Below are positions 38,875 to 47,770 of a stretch of 49,329 nucleotides of DNA, piece after piece. The notes under the pieces are model-generated. The model ran no database searches. It had not been told where the DNA came from and was given only the letters and a program-made list of their open reading frames with translations. The DNA is from Dysgonomonas sp. 216 (GTDB lineage Bacteria > Bacteroidota > Bacteroidia > Bacteroidales > Dysgonomonadaceae). The position numbers were made by a program, and so were the translations under genes. The stretch spans positions 160,633 to 209,961 of the forward strand of contig NZ_QVMM01000007.1 of assembly GCF_010501065.1 (NCBI RefSeq). The letters run 5' to 3'. How positions within the stretch are numbered: the first letter of the stretch is position 1; each line of letters starts with the position of its first letter.

Positions 38875-41067
38875 ATGACGGCAAGAACTCGGAATACTAT
38901 ATCGTTATATAAAAGATTGTTCGGTATTGTTCAGCAAAATACTACTGCTGAAGAATTGGTGCATGTGAGACATATTATAAAAAAGTCGCTTGCAGCAAAG
39001 ATATACAATGACGGGAAAAGTGAATTCTCAGAAATCAAATTAACAGCCGAAACCATTTTGGTTATAGTTGAAGAACTCAATCTTAAAGGTACTTCTATTT
39101 TAGGTTTGTTATTATTTTATCCCACAGCGAAAGGGATTATAACGCGTCAGGAAGTTGATAAACTTTTTGGGGCTGATATTGCAACTATTGTTGACGGGTT
39201 GACCGAAGTCAGAAAACTTGAGAGCCGCCATACTGCCCTGAAATCAGAAAACTTTATTAATCTGTTGCTTTCGTTTGCAAAAGATGTAAGAGTAATTCTC
39301 ATTATGGTCGCCAGCCGTCTGGCGCTTATACGCGAAGCATCGGAAAGGGATGAACAATTCAGATTAAGCCTTTGTGTTGAATTGTCTTATCTATATATAC
39401 CATTAGCCCATAAAACAGGTCTGTATAAGATAAAGTCAGAAATGGAAGACTTATATCTAAAATATACCGATAGGGATAGTTTTGATTATATATCGAGAAA
39501 AATAAACGAGACAAAAGAGTCACGCGATAAATATATTGCCGAATTTATTGCTCCCATTAAAGACAGACTGAAGAAAACAGGTCTGAAGTACGAAATTAAA
39601 GGGCGTACAAAGTCTATATTCTCGATAAATAATAAACTAAAAAAGCAGAAGATCGAGTTTGAAGCTATCTACGATCTTTTCGCCATCCGTATCGTTCTGG
39701 ACTCAACGCCTGAAAGAGAAAAAGCTGAGTGCTGGCAAATTTATTCGGAAGTTACCGACTTGTACCAGCCTAATCCTAAAAGAATGAAAGATTGGCTTTC
39801 CGTACCCAAAAGCAACGGGTACGAGTCGTTACATACAACAGTAATGGGGCCCGGATCACGATGGGTAGAAGTTCAGATACGTACACAACGGATGGACGAA
39901 ATTGCCGAAAGAGGATTGGCTGCACATTGGCGTTATAAAGGAGTAAAAAGCCAGTCGAATCTTGATGACTGGTTGAATACTCTTCGCGAAACGTTGGAAA
40001 ACAATAATCTGCAGACAGAGGAAAAGCTGCAAGACTTTAAACTGGGTTTGTACGACGAAGAGATTTATGTTTTTACCCCTAAGGGAGAATTGCATAAACT
40101 GCCTAAAGGAGCCACTGTTCTCGATTTTGCATTTTCTATACACTCGAAACTTGGTGCTACCTGTGTATCGGGGAAAGTAAACGATCGTAACGAATCGATA
40201 CGATATAAACTAAAGAGTGGAGATATTGTGGAAGTTTTAACATCGTCTGTTCAATCGCCTAAACGCGATTGGCTGTCGTTTGTTGTTACATCGAAAGCCA
40301 GAAATAAAATACGCCAAAGCCTGAAAGAGGAAGCAAACAAGCAGGTGGATATTGCTAAAGAGCTTTTAAAAAGGCGGATGAAGAACCGTAAGATTGACGA
40401 AGATGAGGCTATTTTGATGCGACTTATCAAAAAACTTGGTTTTAAAACCGTTACCGATTTTTATGTACATATAGCAGACGAATCGCTGGATGTAAATAAC
40501 GTTATCGACCAATATTTAGAACTTGAGAAAAAAGAAACTGAAATACATGATAAGCATGAAACCGTAAGTGCCGATAATTTTGTAATTCAAAACAATCAGG
40601 ATGAATACGACAATCGGGCGACCGATGAACTTATAATAGATCAGAATCTTACCGGTGTTGATTATAAACTTGCGAAATGTTGCAACCCTATATACGGGGA
40701 CGAAATATTCGGGTTTGTTTCTACACAAGGAATAAAAATACACCGTAAAAGCTGCCCTAATGCACACGATATGTTCAGCCGTTTCGGGTATCGTATCATA
40801 CCTGCACGCTGGACAGGAAAACAAGGATCTCAATATCCTGTGAATTTACGGATTATAGGAAACGATGATATCAGTATTGTTACAAACTTATCGTCTATTA
40901 TATCTAAAGAAAACGGGGTAAGCTTACGTTCTATTAATATTGATTCTAACGACGGGCTGTTTCATGGTAACGTTACGGTAATGCTTACCGATACTAATGT
41001 ATTGAATGGGTTGATGAAAAAACTTAGAACAGTAAAAGGAGTTAAGCAGGTGTTAAGGGTAAATTAA
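38875..41067 (+). CDS. RelA/SpoT-family (p)ppGpp synthetase with degenerate hydrolase domain
   Basis: From the ATG at 38875 this 730-residue protein has the long RSH layout. The N-terminal HD domain lacks its metal ligands: the ALLHDVVEDT motif is replaced by LGLLLFYPTAKG, and ADRLHN by ASRLAL. The synthetase domain (about 230-370) is intact, with GRTKSIFSI, RMKD (303-306) and NGYESLHTT. A TGS domain (about 395-455), a zinc-finger-like CCNP...HRKSC segment and a C-terminal ACT domain follow. It should make (p)ppGpp under starvation but is unlikely to hydrolyse it, a RelA-like division of labour. I leave the symbol empty because Bacteroidetes naming of these paralogues is unsettled. Confidence 0.92.
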   Translation: MTARTRNTISLYKRLFGIVQQNTTAEELVHVRHIIKKSLAAKIYNDGKSEFSEIKLTAETILVIVEELNLKGTSILGLLLFYPTAKGIITRQEVDKLFGADIATIVDGLTEVRKLESRHTALKSENFINLLLSFAKDVRVILIMVASRLALIREASERDEQFRLSLCVELSYLYIPLAHKTGLYKIKSEMEDLYLKYTDRDSFDYISRKINETKESRDKYIAEFIAPIKDRLKKTGLKYEIKGRTKSIFSINNKLKKQKIEFEAIYDLFAIRIVLDSTPEREKAECWQIYSEVTDLYQPNPKRMKDWLSVPKSNGYESLHTTVMGPGSRWVEVQIRTQRMDEIAERGLAAHWRYKGVKSQSNLDDWLNTLRETLENNNLQTEEKLQDFKLGLYDEEIYVFTPKGELHKLPKGATVLDFAFSIHSKLGATCVSGKVNDRNESIRYKLKSGDIVEVLTSSVQSPKRDWLSFVVTSKARNKIRQSLKEEANKQVDIAKELLKRRMKNRKIDEDEAILMRLIKKLGFKTVTDFYVHIADESLDVNNVIDQYLELEKKETEIHDKHETVSADNFVIQNNQDEYDNRATDELIIDQNLTGVDYKLAKCCNPIYGDEIFGFVSTQGIKIHRKSCPNAHDMFSRFGYRIIPARWTGKQGSQYPVNLRIIGNDDISIVTNLSSIISKENGVSLRSINIDSNDGLFHGNVTVMLTDTNVLNGLMKKLRTVKGVKQVLRVN

Positions 41068-41087
41068 GGACGATGCGGAGCAAAAAA

Positions 41088-41112
41088 AATCCTTCGGATT
41101 ATTCGAAGGATT
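41088..41112. terminator. Terminator between Rel and DUF4468 genes
   Basis: A perfect 9-bp stem AATCCTTCG/CGAAGGATT; the minus strand continues into eight T, which fits the DUF4468 gene best, while the plus side has a weaker CGTTTTGT tail. Confidence 0.78.
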
Positions 41113-41138
41113 CGTTTTGTATCATCAAACAAGAACAT

Positions 41139-41810
41139 TTAAAAATTATCGTCGTTTTTATTCATTGCTTTTTTGAGCGATTCAGTCAAATCGTCAATGA
41201 TTTTTAGCTGCAGATTATAAAACTCTGTTCGTTTCGATAGTTCTGCTTTGGTTCTTCCTTTTTCATATTCGGAAGCTTTTCTTACTGTTCGTTTAATATC
41301 GGGACGTTGGCTTTTTATTTCCTCATATTCTTCTTGCTTTTTTTCAAGTTCCTTTATTTTATCATAGCTTTCCGATATAGGTTTCGATTCGGATGTACTC
41401 GACAATTCAGAGTTTGAGTAATAATCCATTGTTTTACTTACAGTCACGATGTTTATCTGATTTACTTTGTACCTATATCTTCCGTCTTTACACTCTATTA
41501 TCATAGTATAATCGAGCATGAATTCAGTCTGAACATCACCTTTCCTGTTTTTACCCGGAATATCGGATGACCATTTGAATATTAATTTATCGCCTTTTTC
41601 GTCTTCAAACTGAAGCGCAGCCTTGTAATCGTAAAAGGTTTTTGCGGCCCATTCTTTAGCGTTGTCATACAACTGGTTAGATGTAAGCCCTCCAGCTATT
41701 ACTACTTCCGAAAACTCAACATCTCCTTCGCTGTTTACGGGTGGTTCTTTCACTTGTGCAAATGCAATTAACGAAAATAACAATAGTGGTAATACTAATA
41801 CTCTTTTCAT
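41139..41810 (-). CDS. Secreted DUF4468-domain protein
   Basis: From the ATG at 41810 the 223-residue product begins with a signal peptide ending AFAQ. The next ~110 residues resemble DUF4468, a Bacteroidetes domain with TBP-like fold: VVIAGGLTSNQLYDNAKEWAAKTFYDYK and LDYTMIIECKDGRYRYKVNQI. The C-terminal half is charged and helical (KIKELEKKQEEYEEIK). The family has no known function. It faces the exonuclease gene head to head. An ATG at 41852 also exists but gives a poor signal peptide. Confidence 0.75.
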   Translation of the reverse strand: MKRVLVLPLLLFSLIAFAQVKEPPVNSEGDVEFSEVVIAGGLTSNQLYDNAKEWAAKTFYDYKAALQFEDEKGDKLIFKWSSDIPGKNRKGDVQTEFMLDYTMIIECKDGRYRYKVNQINIVTVSKTMDYYSNSELSSTSESKPISESYDKIKELEKKQEEYEEIKSQRPDIKRTVRKASEYEKGRTKAELSKRTEFYNLQLKIIDDLTESLKKAMNKNDDNF

Positions 41811-41885
41811 AGTTCGAATAGTGATATAATGACAAAAAATATTTAAACACAACTAGTATCTAAACGTTACTTTGTAAGTATTTAT

Positions 41886-41893
41886 TATATTTG
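41886..41893 (+). promoter_or_regulatory. Putative -7 element for the exonuclease gene
   Basis: TATATTTG ends only 8 nt before the ATG at 41902, which would make the mRNA nearly leaderless if used. Confidence 0.4.
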
Positions 41894-41901
41894 AAATAAA
41901 A

Positions 41902-42396
41902 ATGCTTCGCGATTTTGCTGCCATCGACTTTGAGACTGCCAACGAACAACTATCCAGTGTTTGTAGTATAGGAATTGTTGTGGTGCGTAATGGAGCTATA
42001 TTCGAGCGTTTTTATAGCTTAATCCGTCCCGAACCTGAGTATTATTCGTATGGTAATAGCTGCATACACGGACTGACTTTAGAGGATACTGCAAAAGCAA
42101 GAGTTTTCCCCGAAGTGTGGACTGATATAGAGCCCATTATCGGAGCATTACCGCTGGTGGCTCACAACAAAGGCTTTGACGAGGCTTGCCTAAAGGCAGT
42201 ATTCAAAACTTACAGAATGGATTACCCCGATTATCTGTTTTATTGTACTCTTGCCGAGTCGCGCCGACAATTGCGGCATTTACCCAACCATCAGTTACAT
42301 ACTGTTGCAAAAGATTGTGGTTACGACTTAGCCAACCATCACAATGCATTAGCCGATGCCGAAGCTTGCGCCGAAATAGCGATGCAATTGTTGTAG
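41902..42396 (+). CDS. DnaQ-like 3'-5' exonuclease (DEDDh)
   Basis: This 164-residue single-domain exonuclease has the DEDDh motifs in order: Exo I AAIDFETAN (D9 and E11), Exo II with HNKGFDEA, and Exo III HHNALADAEA with the final histidine and aspartate. It should remove nucleotides from 3' ends of DNA or RNA. Similar small proteins are seen in Bacteroidetes without a fixed role. The gene converges on the thioesterase gene with only 3 nt between stops. Confidence 0.9.
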   Translation: MLRDFAAIDFETANEQLSSVCSIGIVVVRNGAIFERFYSLIRPEPEYYSYGNSCIHGLTLEDTAKARVFPEVWTDIEPIIGALPLVAHNKGFDEACLKAVFKTYRMDYPDYLFYCTLAESRRQLRHLPNHQLHTVAKDCGYDLANHHNALADAEACAEIAMQLL

Positions 42397-42399
42397 GCT

Positions 42400-42819
42400 T
42401 TAAAACTTCTTTTTTAACACGGCATTTGTTATTAACAATGTTGAAATTAATCGCCCGTCTGCTTCGGAAAAAACATCTACTTTCCATACATGTGTCGAAC
42501 GCCCTTTGTGCACTATTTTACCCTTGGCTCTCACCGTATCTCCCATTTTAGCCGACGAAATATGATTGGCACTAACCTGTATACCAAAACTCGATTCGCC
42601 TTCTGCACATATGGCATTAGAACCAACACCTGCAACCGATTCGGCCAGAACAATGGTTGCCCCGCCATGCAAAACATTCCGCGTTTGCGAATTATGCATC
42701 CCTACGGGCATAATGGCTTCGAGAGTTGTTTCGTCGTCGGTTTCAATAAATTCTATTTTTAAAGTAGTTATCAGAGTGTCTTCTATACGTTCCCTTATGT
42801 GGTTTGCTATTAGTCTCAT
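42400..42819 (-). CDS. PaaI-type hotdog thioesterase
   Basis: This 139-residue protein fits the PaaI/4HBT hotdog family: NVLHGGATIVLAESVAGVGSN is the central helix region, and the preceding GMHNSQT lies where the active-site region of the family is found. Members hydrolyse acyl-CoA or aromatic acyl-CoA thioesters in the cytoplasm. A -7 element lies at 42848-42855. The substrate is unknown; a menaquinone-pathway (MenI-like) role is possible but not shown. Confidence 0.88.
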   Translation of the reverse strand: MRLIANHIRERIEDTLITTLKIEFIETDDETTLEAIMPVGMHNSQTRNVLHGGATIVLAESVAGVGSNAICAEGESSFGIQVSANHISSAKMGDTVRAKGKIVHKGRSTHVWKVDVFSEADGRLISTLLITNAVLKKKF

Positions 42820-42847
42820 AATTTATCTATTCTTTAAAATCGGTATT

Positions 42848-42855
42848 CAAAATTA
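42848..42855 (-). promoter_or_regulatory. Putative -7 element for the thioesterase gene
   Basis: The minus strand reads TAATTTTG, a TAnnTTTG match 28 nt upstream of the ATG. Confidence 0.45.
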
Positions 42856-42984
42856 ATAAAACGAAAAATATTAATGCTTACTTACTAAAACAATGATGTC
42901 ATTATTTTGTTAATTTAATAAATAGATGTATTTTCAAAATTTGGGAATCTTTTGTATAGATCCATTCTTTAAAATGTTTGGTTC

Positions 42985-44571
42985 GTGAATATTTTCACAA
43001 ATATATTGTTACAGCCGGCTTTAGCTACTCCGAGTGGCTTTAGTATCTTGCTTGCTGCTACGCCTGTTTTACTGCTTATTGTACTACTGGGCGTATTAAA
43101 GTTGCATGGCGATAAAAGCGCGCTCATAACTTTATTAGCAACAGTTTTTATCGCTATTTTTGCATTTGATTTATCTGCTGCCGACACGGGAGTCGCTTTT
43201 TTATACGGGGTGGTTAAAGCCATCTTCCCGATATTGATAATCATACTAATGGCTATTTTCAGCTATAATGTGTTGGTGTCTACCAAGAACATGGAGATTA
43301 TAAAAGAGCAATTTTCGTCGATATCGAGCGATAAAAGTATGCAAGTATTATTATTGGCATGGGGATTTGGCGGATTGCTTGAAGGTATGGCAGGATTTGG
43401 AACTGCTGTAGCCATCCCTGCCGCTATACTTATAAGCCTTGGTTTTAAACCCGTTTTTTCGGCTGTAGCTTGCCTGATAGCAAATAGTGTTTCAACAGCA
43501 TTTGGAGCAATAGGCACTCCTGTTAAGGCACTTGCAATAGAATCGGGCTTTAACGATCTGCACGAACTAAGTGCAAATATTGTTTCGCAATTGTCGCCTT
43601 TAATGTTTATCGTACCCTTTATACTGGTAGTGATGACTAATCCGAAGTTAAAGGCATTGCCAAAAAATTTCATTATAAGCATTATTGTCGGAAGTGTTTC
43701 GTTGGGCTCTCAATACATGGCGGCTCTGCGTATAGGGCCCGAAACTCCGGCTATTATAGGAAGTTTGGCATCGATTGTTACAATAATTATTTTTGGAAAA
43801 TTAACCGAGCATAAACATGATGAGAATGAGGAACAAGAGCAAGCTAAATCTGCTGTTGTAAAAAATAAATATACACTGAAACAGTCTTTTGCTGCGTGGA
43901 GTGTATACGCTTTCATTTTATTGCTGGTTATAATAACCAGCCCCCTATTTCCTTCTTTCCGCGAAGCTTTGCAACATATAGCAACAACAAATATCCCGTT
44001 CGAGATTAATGGCATTCAAAAAATACACCACATTTCGTGGCTTACGGATTCGGGTACATTATTGTTTCTGGGCTCTGTGATTGGAGGTTTAATTCAGGGT
44101 GCAAAAATCAGGGAATTATTATCTTTGCTATGGCGGACACTCGTGCTGATGAAGAAAACTATAATAACAGTATCGTGTCTTATCGGGCTATCGACGATAA
44201 TGGACTTTTCCGGTATGATAACAGTGTTGGGCGTCGCCTTAGCTTTAGCTACAGGCTCGTTATATCCGTTTTTCGCACCTACTATAGGTTGCCTTGGAAC
44301 ATTTCTCACGGGTAGCGATACGTCGTCAAACATACTGTTCGGCAAATTGCAAACAACAGTAGCCGATCAGATAGGTGCCAAGCCCGGTTGGTTAGCGGCG
44401 GCTAATACCGTTGGAGCAACAGGTGGTAAAATAATATCGCCTCAGAGTATTGCAATTGCAACTTCGGCGATAGGGCAACAGGGCAAAGAGGGCGAAATAT
44501 TGAAAAAAGCCTTACCGTATGCGATAGGCTACATTATTATTGCCGGATTTATGGCTTATTATTTTGCATAG
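42985..44571 (+). CDS. L-lactate permease (LctP/LldP family)
   Basis: This 528-residue inner-membrane transporter has about 13 hydrophobic segments and LctP hallmarks: WGFGGLLEGMAGFGTAVAIPAAIL, SNSVSTAFGAIGTPVKALA-like sequence, and TFLTGSDTSSNILFGKLQ near the C-terminus. It should bring L-lactate (and possibly glycolate) into the cell with protons. The only good start is a GTG at 42985, since a stop lies 15 nt upstream in frame. It is followed 85 nt later by lutABC, giving a complete uptake and oxidation set. Confidence 0.93.
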   Translation: MNIFTNILLQPALATPSGFSILLAATPVLLLIVLLGVLKLHGDKSALITLLATVFIAIFAFDLSAADTGVAFLYGVVKAIFPILIIILMAIFSYNVLVSTKNMEIIKEQFSSISSDKSMQVLLLAWGFGGLLEGMAGFGTAVAIPAAILISLGFKPVFSAVACLIANSVSTAFGAIGTPVKALAIESGFNDLHELSANIVSQLSPLMFIVPFILVVMTNPKLKALPKNFIISIIVGSVSLGSQYMAALRIGPETPAIIGSLASIVTIIIFGKLTEHKHDENEEQEQAKSAVVKNKYTLKQSFAAWSVYAFILLLVIITSPLFPSFREALQHIATTNIPFEINGIQKIHHISWLTDSGTLLFLGSVIGGLIQGAKIRELLSLLWRTLVLMKKTIITVSCLIGLSTIMDFSGMITVLGVALALATGSLYPFFAPTIGCLGTFLTGSDTSSNILFGKLQTTVADQIGAKPGWLAAANTVGATGGKIISPQSIAIATSAIGQQGKEGEILKKALPYAIGYIIIAGFMAYYFA

Positions 44572-44595
44572 GACAATATATACCTTTATCTAAAA

Positions 44596-44638
44596 ACCTT
44601 TTGAAGGTGGGAATGTTATAATACTTTAAAACCTTCAA
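44596..44638 (+). promoter_or_regulatory. Competing hairpins between the lactate permease gene and lutA
   Basis: The segment TTGAAGGT (44601-44608) can pair with ACCTT just before it (44596-44600) or with ACCTTCAA downstream (44631-44638). The two structures exclude each other. This could tune read-through into lutABC; no T-run is present, so function is open. Confidence 0.4.
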
Positions 44639-44656
44639 CTAAAAAACATATAGCTA

Positions 44657-45397
44657 ATGAAAGTAGGACTGTTTATACCATGCTATGTGAACGCAATATA
44701 TCCCGAGGTAGGAGTTGCGACATATAAGTTACTAACTCATTTGGGAGTAGACCTTGATTATCCCATCGATCAGACTTGTTGCGGACAACCAATGGCAAAT
44801 GCGGGTTTCGAAGACGAAGCTTTACCATTGGCAAAACAGTTTGAGAAGCAATTCGAAAAATACGATTATATAGTTGCTCCATCGGGAAGCTGTGTTGCAT
44901 TTGTCAAGGAAAATTATCCGCGTATAATGGAAAAAGAAGGACATTTGTGCCGAACAAGTGGTATAATATACGATGTATGCGAATTTATTCATGATATATT
45001 GAAAGTCGACAAACTTCCGGGTAAGTTTCCTCACAAAGTGAGTGTACATAACAGTTGTCATGGACTTCGTGAATTGCATCTTTCTTCGCCCAGCGAACTC
45101 AATATTCCCCGTTATTCCAAGATAAAAGATTTGCTGTCGAAAGTAGAGGGAATCGAGATTCTTGAGCCACAAAAGGTTGACGAATGTTGTGGTTTTGGAG
45201 GAATGTTTGCCATAGAGGAACAGAGCGTATCGGTTTGTATGGGGCAGGACAAAATAAAAAATCATATGGCTACCGGTGCCGAATATATAACCGGTGCCGA
45301 CAGTTCGTGTCTGATGCATATGCAGGGTATTATAAAAAGAGAACAGCACCCTATCAAAGTAATTCATGTTATCGAAATTTTATCAGCAGGCTTATGA
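44657..45397 (+). CDS. lutA: Lactate utilisation protein A (Fe-S oxidoreductase)
   Basis: This 246-residue protein has two cysteine-rich CCG domains: DQTCCGQPMANAG with the later HNSCHGLRELH, and VDECCGFGGMFAIEE. This is the LutA/YkgE pattern, related to GlpC and the heterodisulfide reductase subunit B. With LutB and LutC it forms the iron-sulfur complex that oxidises L-lactate to pyruvate. The next gene's ATG overlaps its TGA (ATGA), showing tight coupling. Confidence 0.94.
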   Translation: MKVGLFIPCYVNAIYPEVGVATYKLLTHLGVDLDYPIDQTCCGQPMANAGFEDEALPLAKQFEKQFEKYDYIVAPSGSCVAFVKENYPRIMEKEGHLCRTSGIIYDVCEFIHDILKVDKLPGKFPHKVSVHNSCHGLRELHLSSPSELNIPRYSKIKDLLSKVEGIEILEPQKVDECCGFGGMFAIEEQSVSVCMGQDKIKNHMATGAEYITGADSSCLMHMQGIIKREQHPIKVIHVIEILSAGL

Positions 45398-46794
45398 GTA
45401 CAAAACATACAAAAGCAGCCGATCGCTTTCTTGAGAATAAGGAACAGGCTGCATGGCATAACGAAACATTGTGGCTTGTACGGGAGAAAAGAGACAGGCT
45501 TGCGATGCAGATACCGGAATGGGAAGAGTTGCGCGAGTTGGCAAGTAAAATAAAACTGCATACCATTACACATCTCGATCGTTATCTTGAAGAGTTTACC
45601 CGTAATGCGGAAGAGAATGGAATTATTGTGCATTGGGCAAAAGATGCGGAAGAACATAACGAGATTGTACACGGAATATTATTGGATCATAATGCCAAAA
45701 AGCTGGTGAAAAGCAAATCGATGCTGACGGAAGAATGTCATTTGAATAATTTTCTGATAGATAAAGGATTTGATGTTGTTGAAAGCGATTTAGGCGAACG
45801 CATATTGCAATTGCTGAACGAGCCGCCCAGCCATATTGTAATGCCTGCAATTCATTTGAAGCGTGAAGAAGTGGGTAAGCTTTTCGAAGAAAAAATGGAC
45901 ACCGAGAAAGGAAACAGTGACCCTACTTACCTTACTCATGCCGCACGTAAACATTTGAGGAATGAGTTTCTTACGGCCGATGTTGCTATGACAGGGGCAA
46001 ACTTTGGAGTAGCCGAAACAGGCGATGTAGTAGTTTGTACTAACGAAGGCAATGCCGATATGGGAACATCGTTGCCTAAAGTGCATATAGTATCAATGGG
46101 GATGGAGAAAATTATTCCCAACCTTAAATCGCTTGCGGTTTATACGCGGCTTTTAGCTCGTTCGGCAACGGGGCAGCCTGTTACCACTTATACATCTCAC
46201 TACCGCAAGCCCCGCGAAGGTTCCGAAATGCACATCATTATAGTTGATAACGGACGGAGCGAGATTATCAGTAACGACGAACATATAATGGCGTTAAAAT
46301 GTATCCGCTGTGGTGCATGCATGAATACTTGTCCTGTATATCGTAGAAGCGGCGGGTATTCCTACACTTACTTCATTCCCGGACCAATTGGCATAAACCT
46401 TGGAATGCTTAAATCGCCCGAAAAGTATTCTGATAACGTTTCGGCATGCTCGTTATGCTATTCCTGTAACAATGTTTGCCCTGTTAAGATCGATCTGGCG
46501 GATCAGATATATCGCTGGCGGCAAGACCTTGATTCGTTAGGAAAAGCCGATGCGATGAAAAAAATCATGTCGGGCGGAATGAAATTTATGTTCACACATC
46601 CCGGTTTATTCCGCTTTGGGCTAGGTATATCTCCTGTAGTAAACCATCTTCCCCGTTTTATGAAATATAACGGGCTAAATGATTGGGGAAAAGGTCGGGA
46701 ATTGCCTGAATTTGCAAATGAATCGTTCTCAAGCATGTGGAAAAAGGGTAAAGTACAGAAGTCAACCTCTAAAAAAGACGAAAATGAGCAGTAA
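45394..46794 (+). CDS. lutB: Lactate utilisation protein B (4Fe-4S)
   Basis: The true start is the ATG at 45394, which overlaps the lutA stop; an upstream open frame to 45184 lies inside lutA and is not used. The 466-residue product has a LUD domain (about 60-290) followed by two 4Fe-4S motifs, CIRCGACMNTCP and CSLCYSCNNVCP, and a C-terminal helical region. It passes electrons from lactate oxidation within the LutABC complex. Its end overlaps lutC by 11 nt. Confidence 0.94.
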   Translation: MSTKHTKAADRFLENKEQAAWHNETLWLVREKRDRLAMQIPEWEELRELASKIKLHTITHLDRYLEEFTRNAEENGIIVHWAKDAEEHNEIVHGILLDHNAKKLVKSKSMLTEECHLNNFLIDKGFDVVESDLGERILQLLNEPPSHIVMPAIHLKREEVGKLFEEKMDTEKGNSDPTYLTHAARKHLRNEFLTADVAMTGANFGVAETGDVVVCTNEGNADMGTSLPKVHIVSMGMEKIIPNLKSLAVYTRLLARSATGQPVTTYTSHYRKPREGSEMHIIIVDNGRSEIISNDEHIMALKCIRCGACMNTCPVYRRSGGYSYTYFIPGPIGINLGMLKSPEKYSDNVSACSLCYSCNNVCPVKIDLADQIYRWRQDLDSLGKADAMKKIMSGGMKFMFTHPGLFRFGLGISPVVNHLPRFMKYNGLNDWGKGRELPEFANESFSSMWKKGKVQKSTSKKDENEQ

Positions 46795-47362
46795 ACAAGA
46801 TATTTTGAGCAATGTGAAGCGGCATATTAAAACAACATACGATATGCCCGATATAGAAATAGATGCTATAAAGTTTCAGGATAAAACAGCAAAGTTTATC
46901 GAGGTAAGTAAACAAGTGGGAGGTGAAGCCCGTTTACTGCAAGCCGGAGAGAACATAAACGACGTAATTGAAAAGCTATACCCCGATGCAAAGGTTATTG
47001 CTTCTAATCTTCCTGAAATAAAAATAAAAACTATAAATCCCGATAATGTTGATGATCCTCATTATCTGAACGGAGTAGATTTAGGCATAGTGAGAGGTGA
47101 AATAGGTGTAGCCGAAAACGGGTGTGTATGGATTCCTCAGAATGTAAGGCAGAAAGTTGTTTACTTTATTTCGGAATATCTGGTTATAATACTCGACAGA
47201 AAAAACATTGTAAATAACATGCACGAAGCTTATCAGAACATCGGGTTTAGCGATAAAGGTTTCGGAGTTTTCATCTCAGGACCTTCAAAAACAGCCGATA
47301 TAGAACAGGCTCTGGTTGTTGGCGCACATGGCGCAAAAGGTGTTACAGTTATTTTGGTGTAG
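46784..47362 (+). CDS. lutC: Lactate utilisation protein C (LUD domain)
   Basis: The ATG at 46784 gives a 192-residue LUD-domain protein: GVAENGCVWIPQN in the middle and FISGPSKTADIEQALVVGAHGAKG at the C-terminus are typical LutC segments. It completes the LutABC set and overlaps lutB. A stem-loop terminator follows at 47375-47415, ending the lactate operon. Confidence 0.92.
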   Translation: MSSKQDILSNVKRHIKTTYDMPDIEIDAIKFQDKTAKFIEVSKQVGGEARLLQAGENINDVIEKLYPDAKVIASNLPEIKIKTINPDNVDDPHYLNGVDLGIVRGEIGVAENGCVWIPQNVRQKVVYFISEYLVIILDRKNIVNNMHEAYQNIGFSDKGFGVFISGPSKTADIEQALVVGAHGAKGVTVILV

Positions 47363-47374
47363 CAAATTTCCATA

Positions 47375-47415
47375 ACACAGAAATAAAAAGACTATTTTAT
47401 CTTTTATTTCTGTGT
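47375..47415 (+). terminator. Terminator after lutC
   Basis: A perfect 14-bp AT-rich stem (47375-47388 with 47402-47415). The T-run is inside the stem rather than after it, so strength is uncertain. Confidence 0.6.
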
Positions 47416-47595
47416 ATTCATCAAGAATATTATTCCAATTTGGCTAAATTGATAAGGTTCATCTTTTTTAACAAAAAAATCTTTTAACTGATTTATTCCT
47501 TCATTTTTTACGGTAATCCTTTAAACTATAATAAAATATGTAGTATATAGAAACAAAAAAGCACCTACAAATTCATGTAAGTGCTTCATTTTCTG

Positions 47596-47637
47596 TGGTC
47601 CCACCTGGGCTTGAACCAGGGACCCCCTGATTATGAG
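47596..47637 (-). mobile_element. tRNA 3'-fragment serving as attachment site of an integrative element
   Basis: On the minus strand the sequence is the 3' part of a tRNA: anticodon loop CTCATAA (anticodon CAT), the 3' anticodon strand TCAGG, variable GGGTC, T stem CCTGG/CCAGG with loop TTCAAGC, acceptor 3' strand TGGGACC and discriminator A. The 5' half is missing: the sequence diverges just before the anticodon loop. An integrase gene starts 320 nt away. This is the classical result of integration into a tRNA 3' end; the intact tRNA should lie at the far end of the element beyond the window. Whether the tRNA is elongator Met or Ile2 cannot be said. Confidence 0.78.
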
Positions 47638-47770
47638 TTTTCAAAATTGTATTTATTACTATCTCATTTTTTATCATTTAAGTATTAGTAAGCAGTGAGT
47701 TATATCGGATTTTGAAATTCGTTAATTATTTCTTTTTATCCTTTTATGGGTATTTTTATTATAGTTAACT

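Noticed and set aside
42186..42551. 121-residue plus-strand frame bridging the exonuclease and thioesterase genes
   Set aside because: It overlaps two well-supported genes in other frames and shows no family motif.
45184..45393. 70-residue N-terminal extension of lutB
   Set aside because: It is read inside lutA in another frame; the ATGA overlap at 45394 is the normal coupled start.
47596..47637. A complete tRNA gene
   Set aside because: Only the sequence from the anticodon loop to the 3' end is present; the D arm and 5' acceptor strand are missing, so it is an attachment-site fragment.
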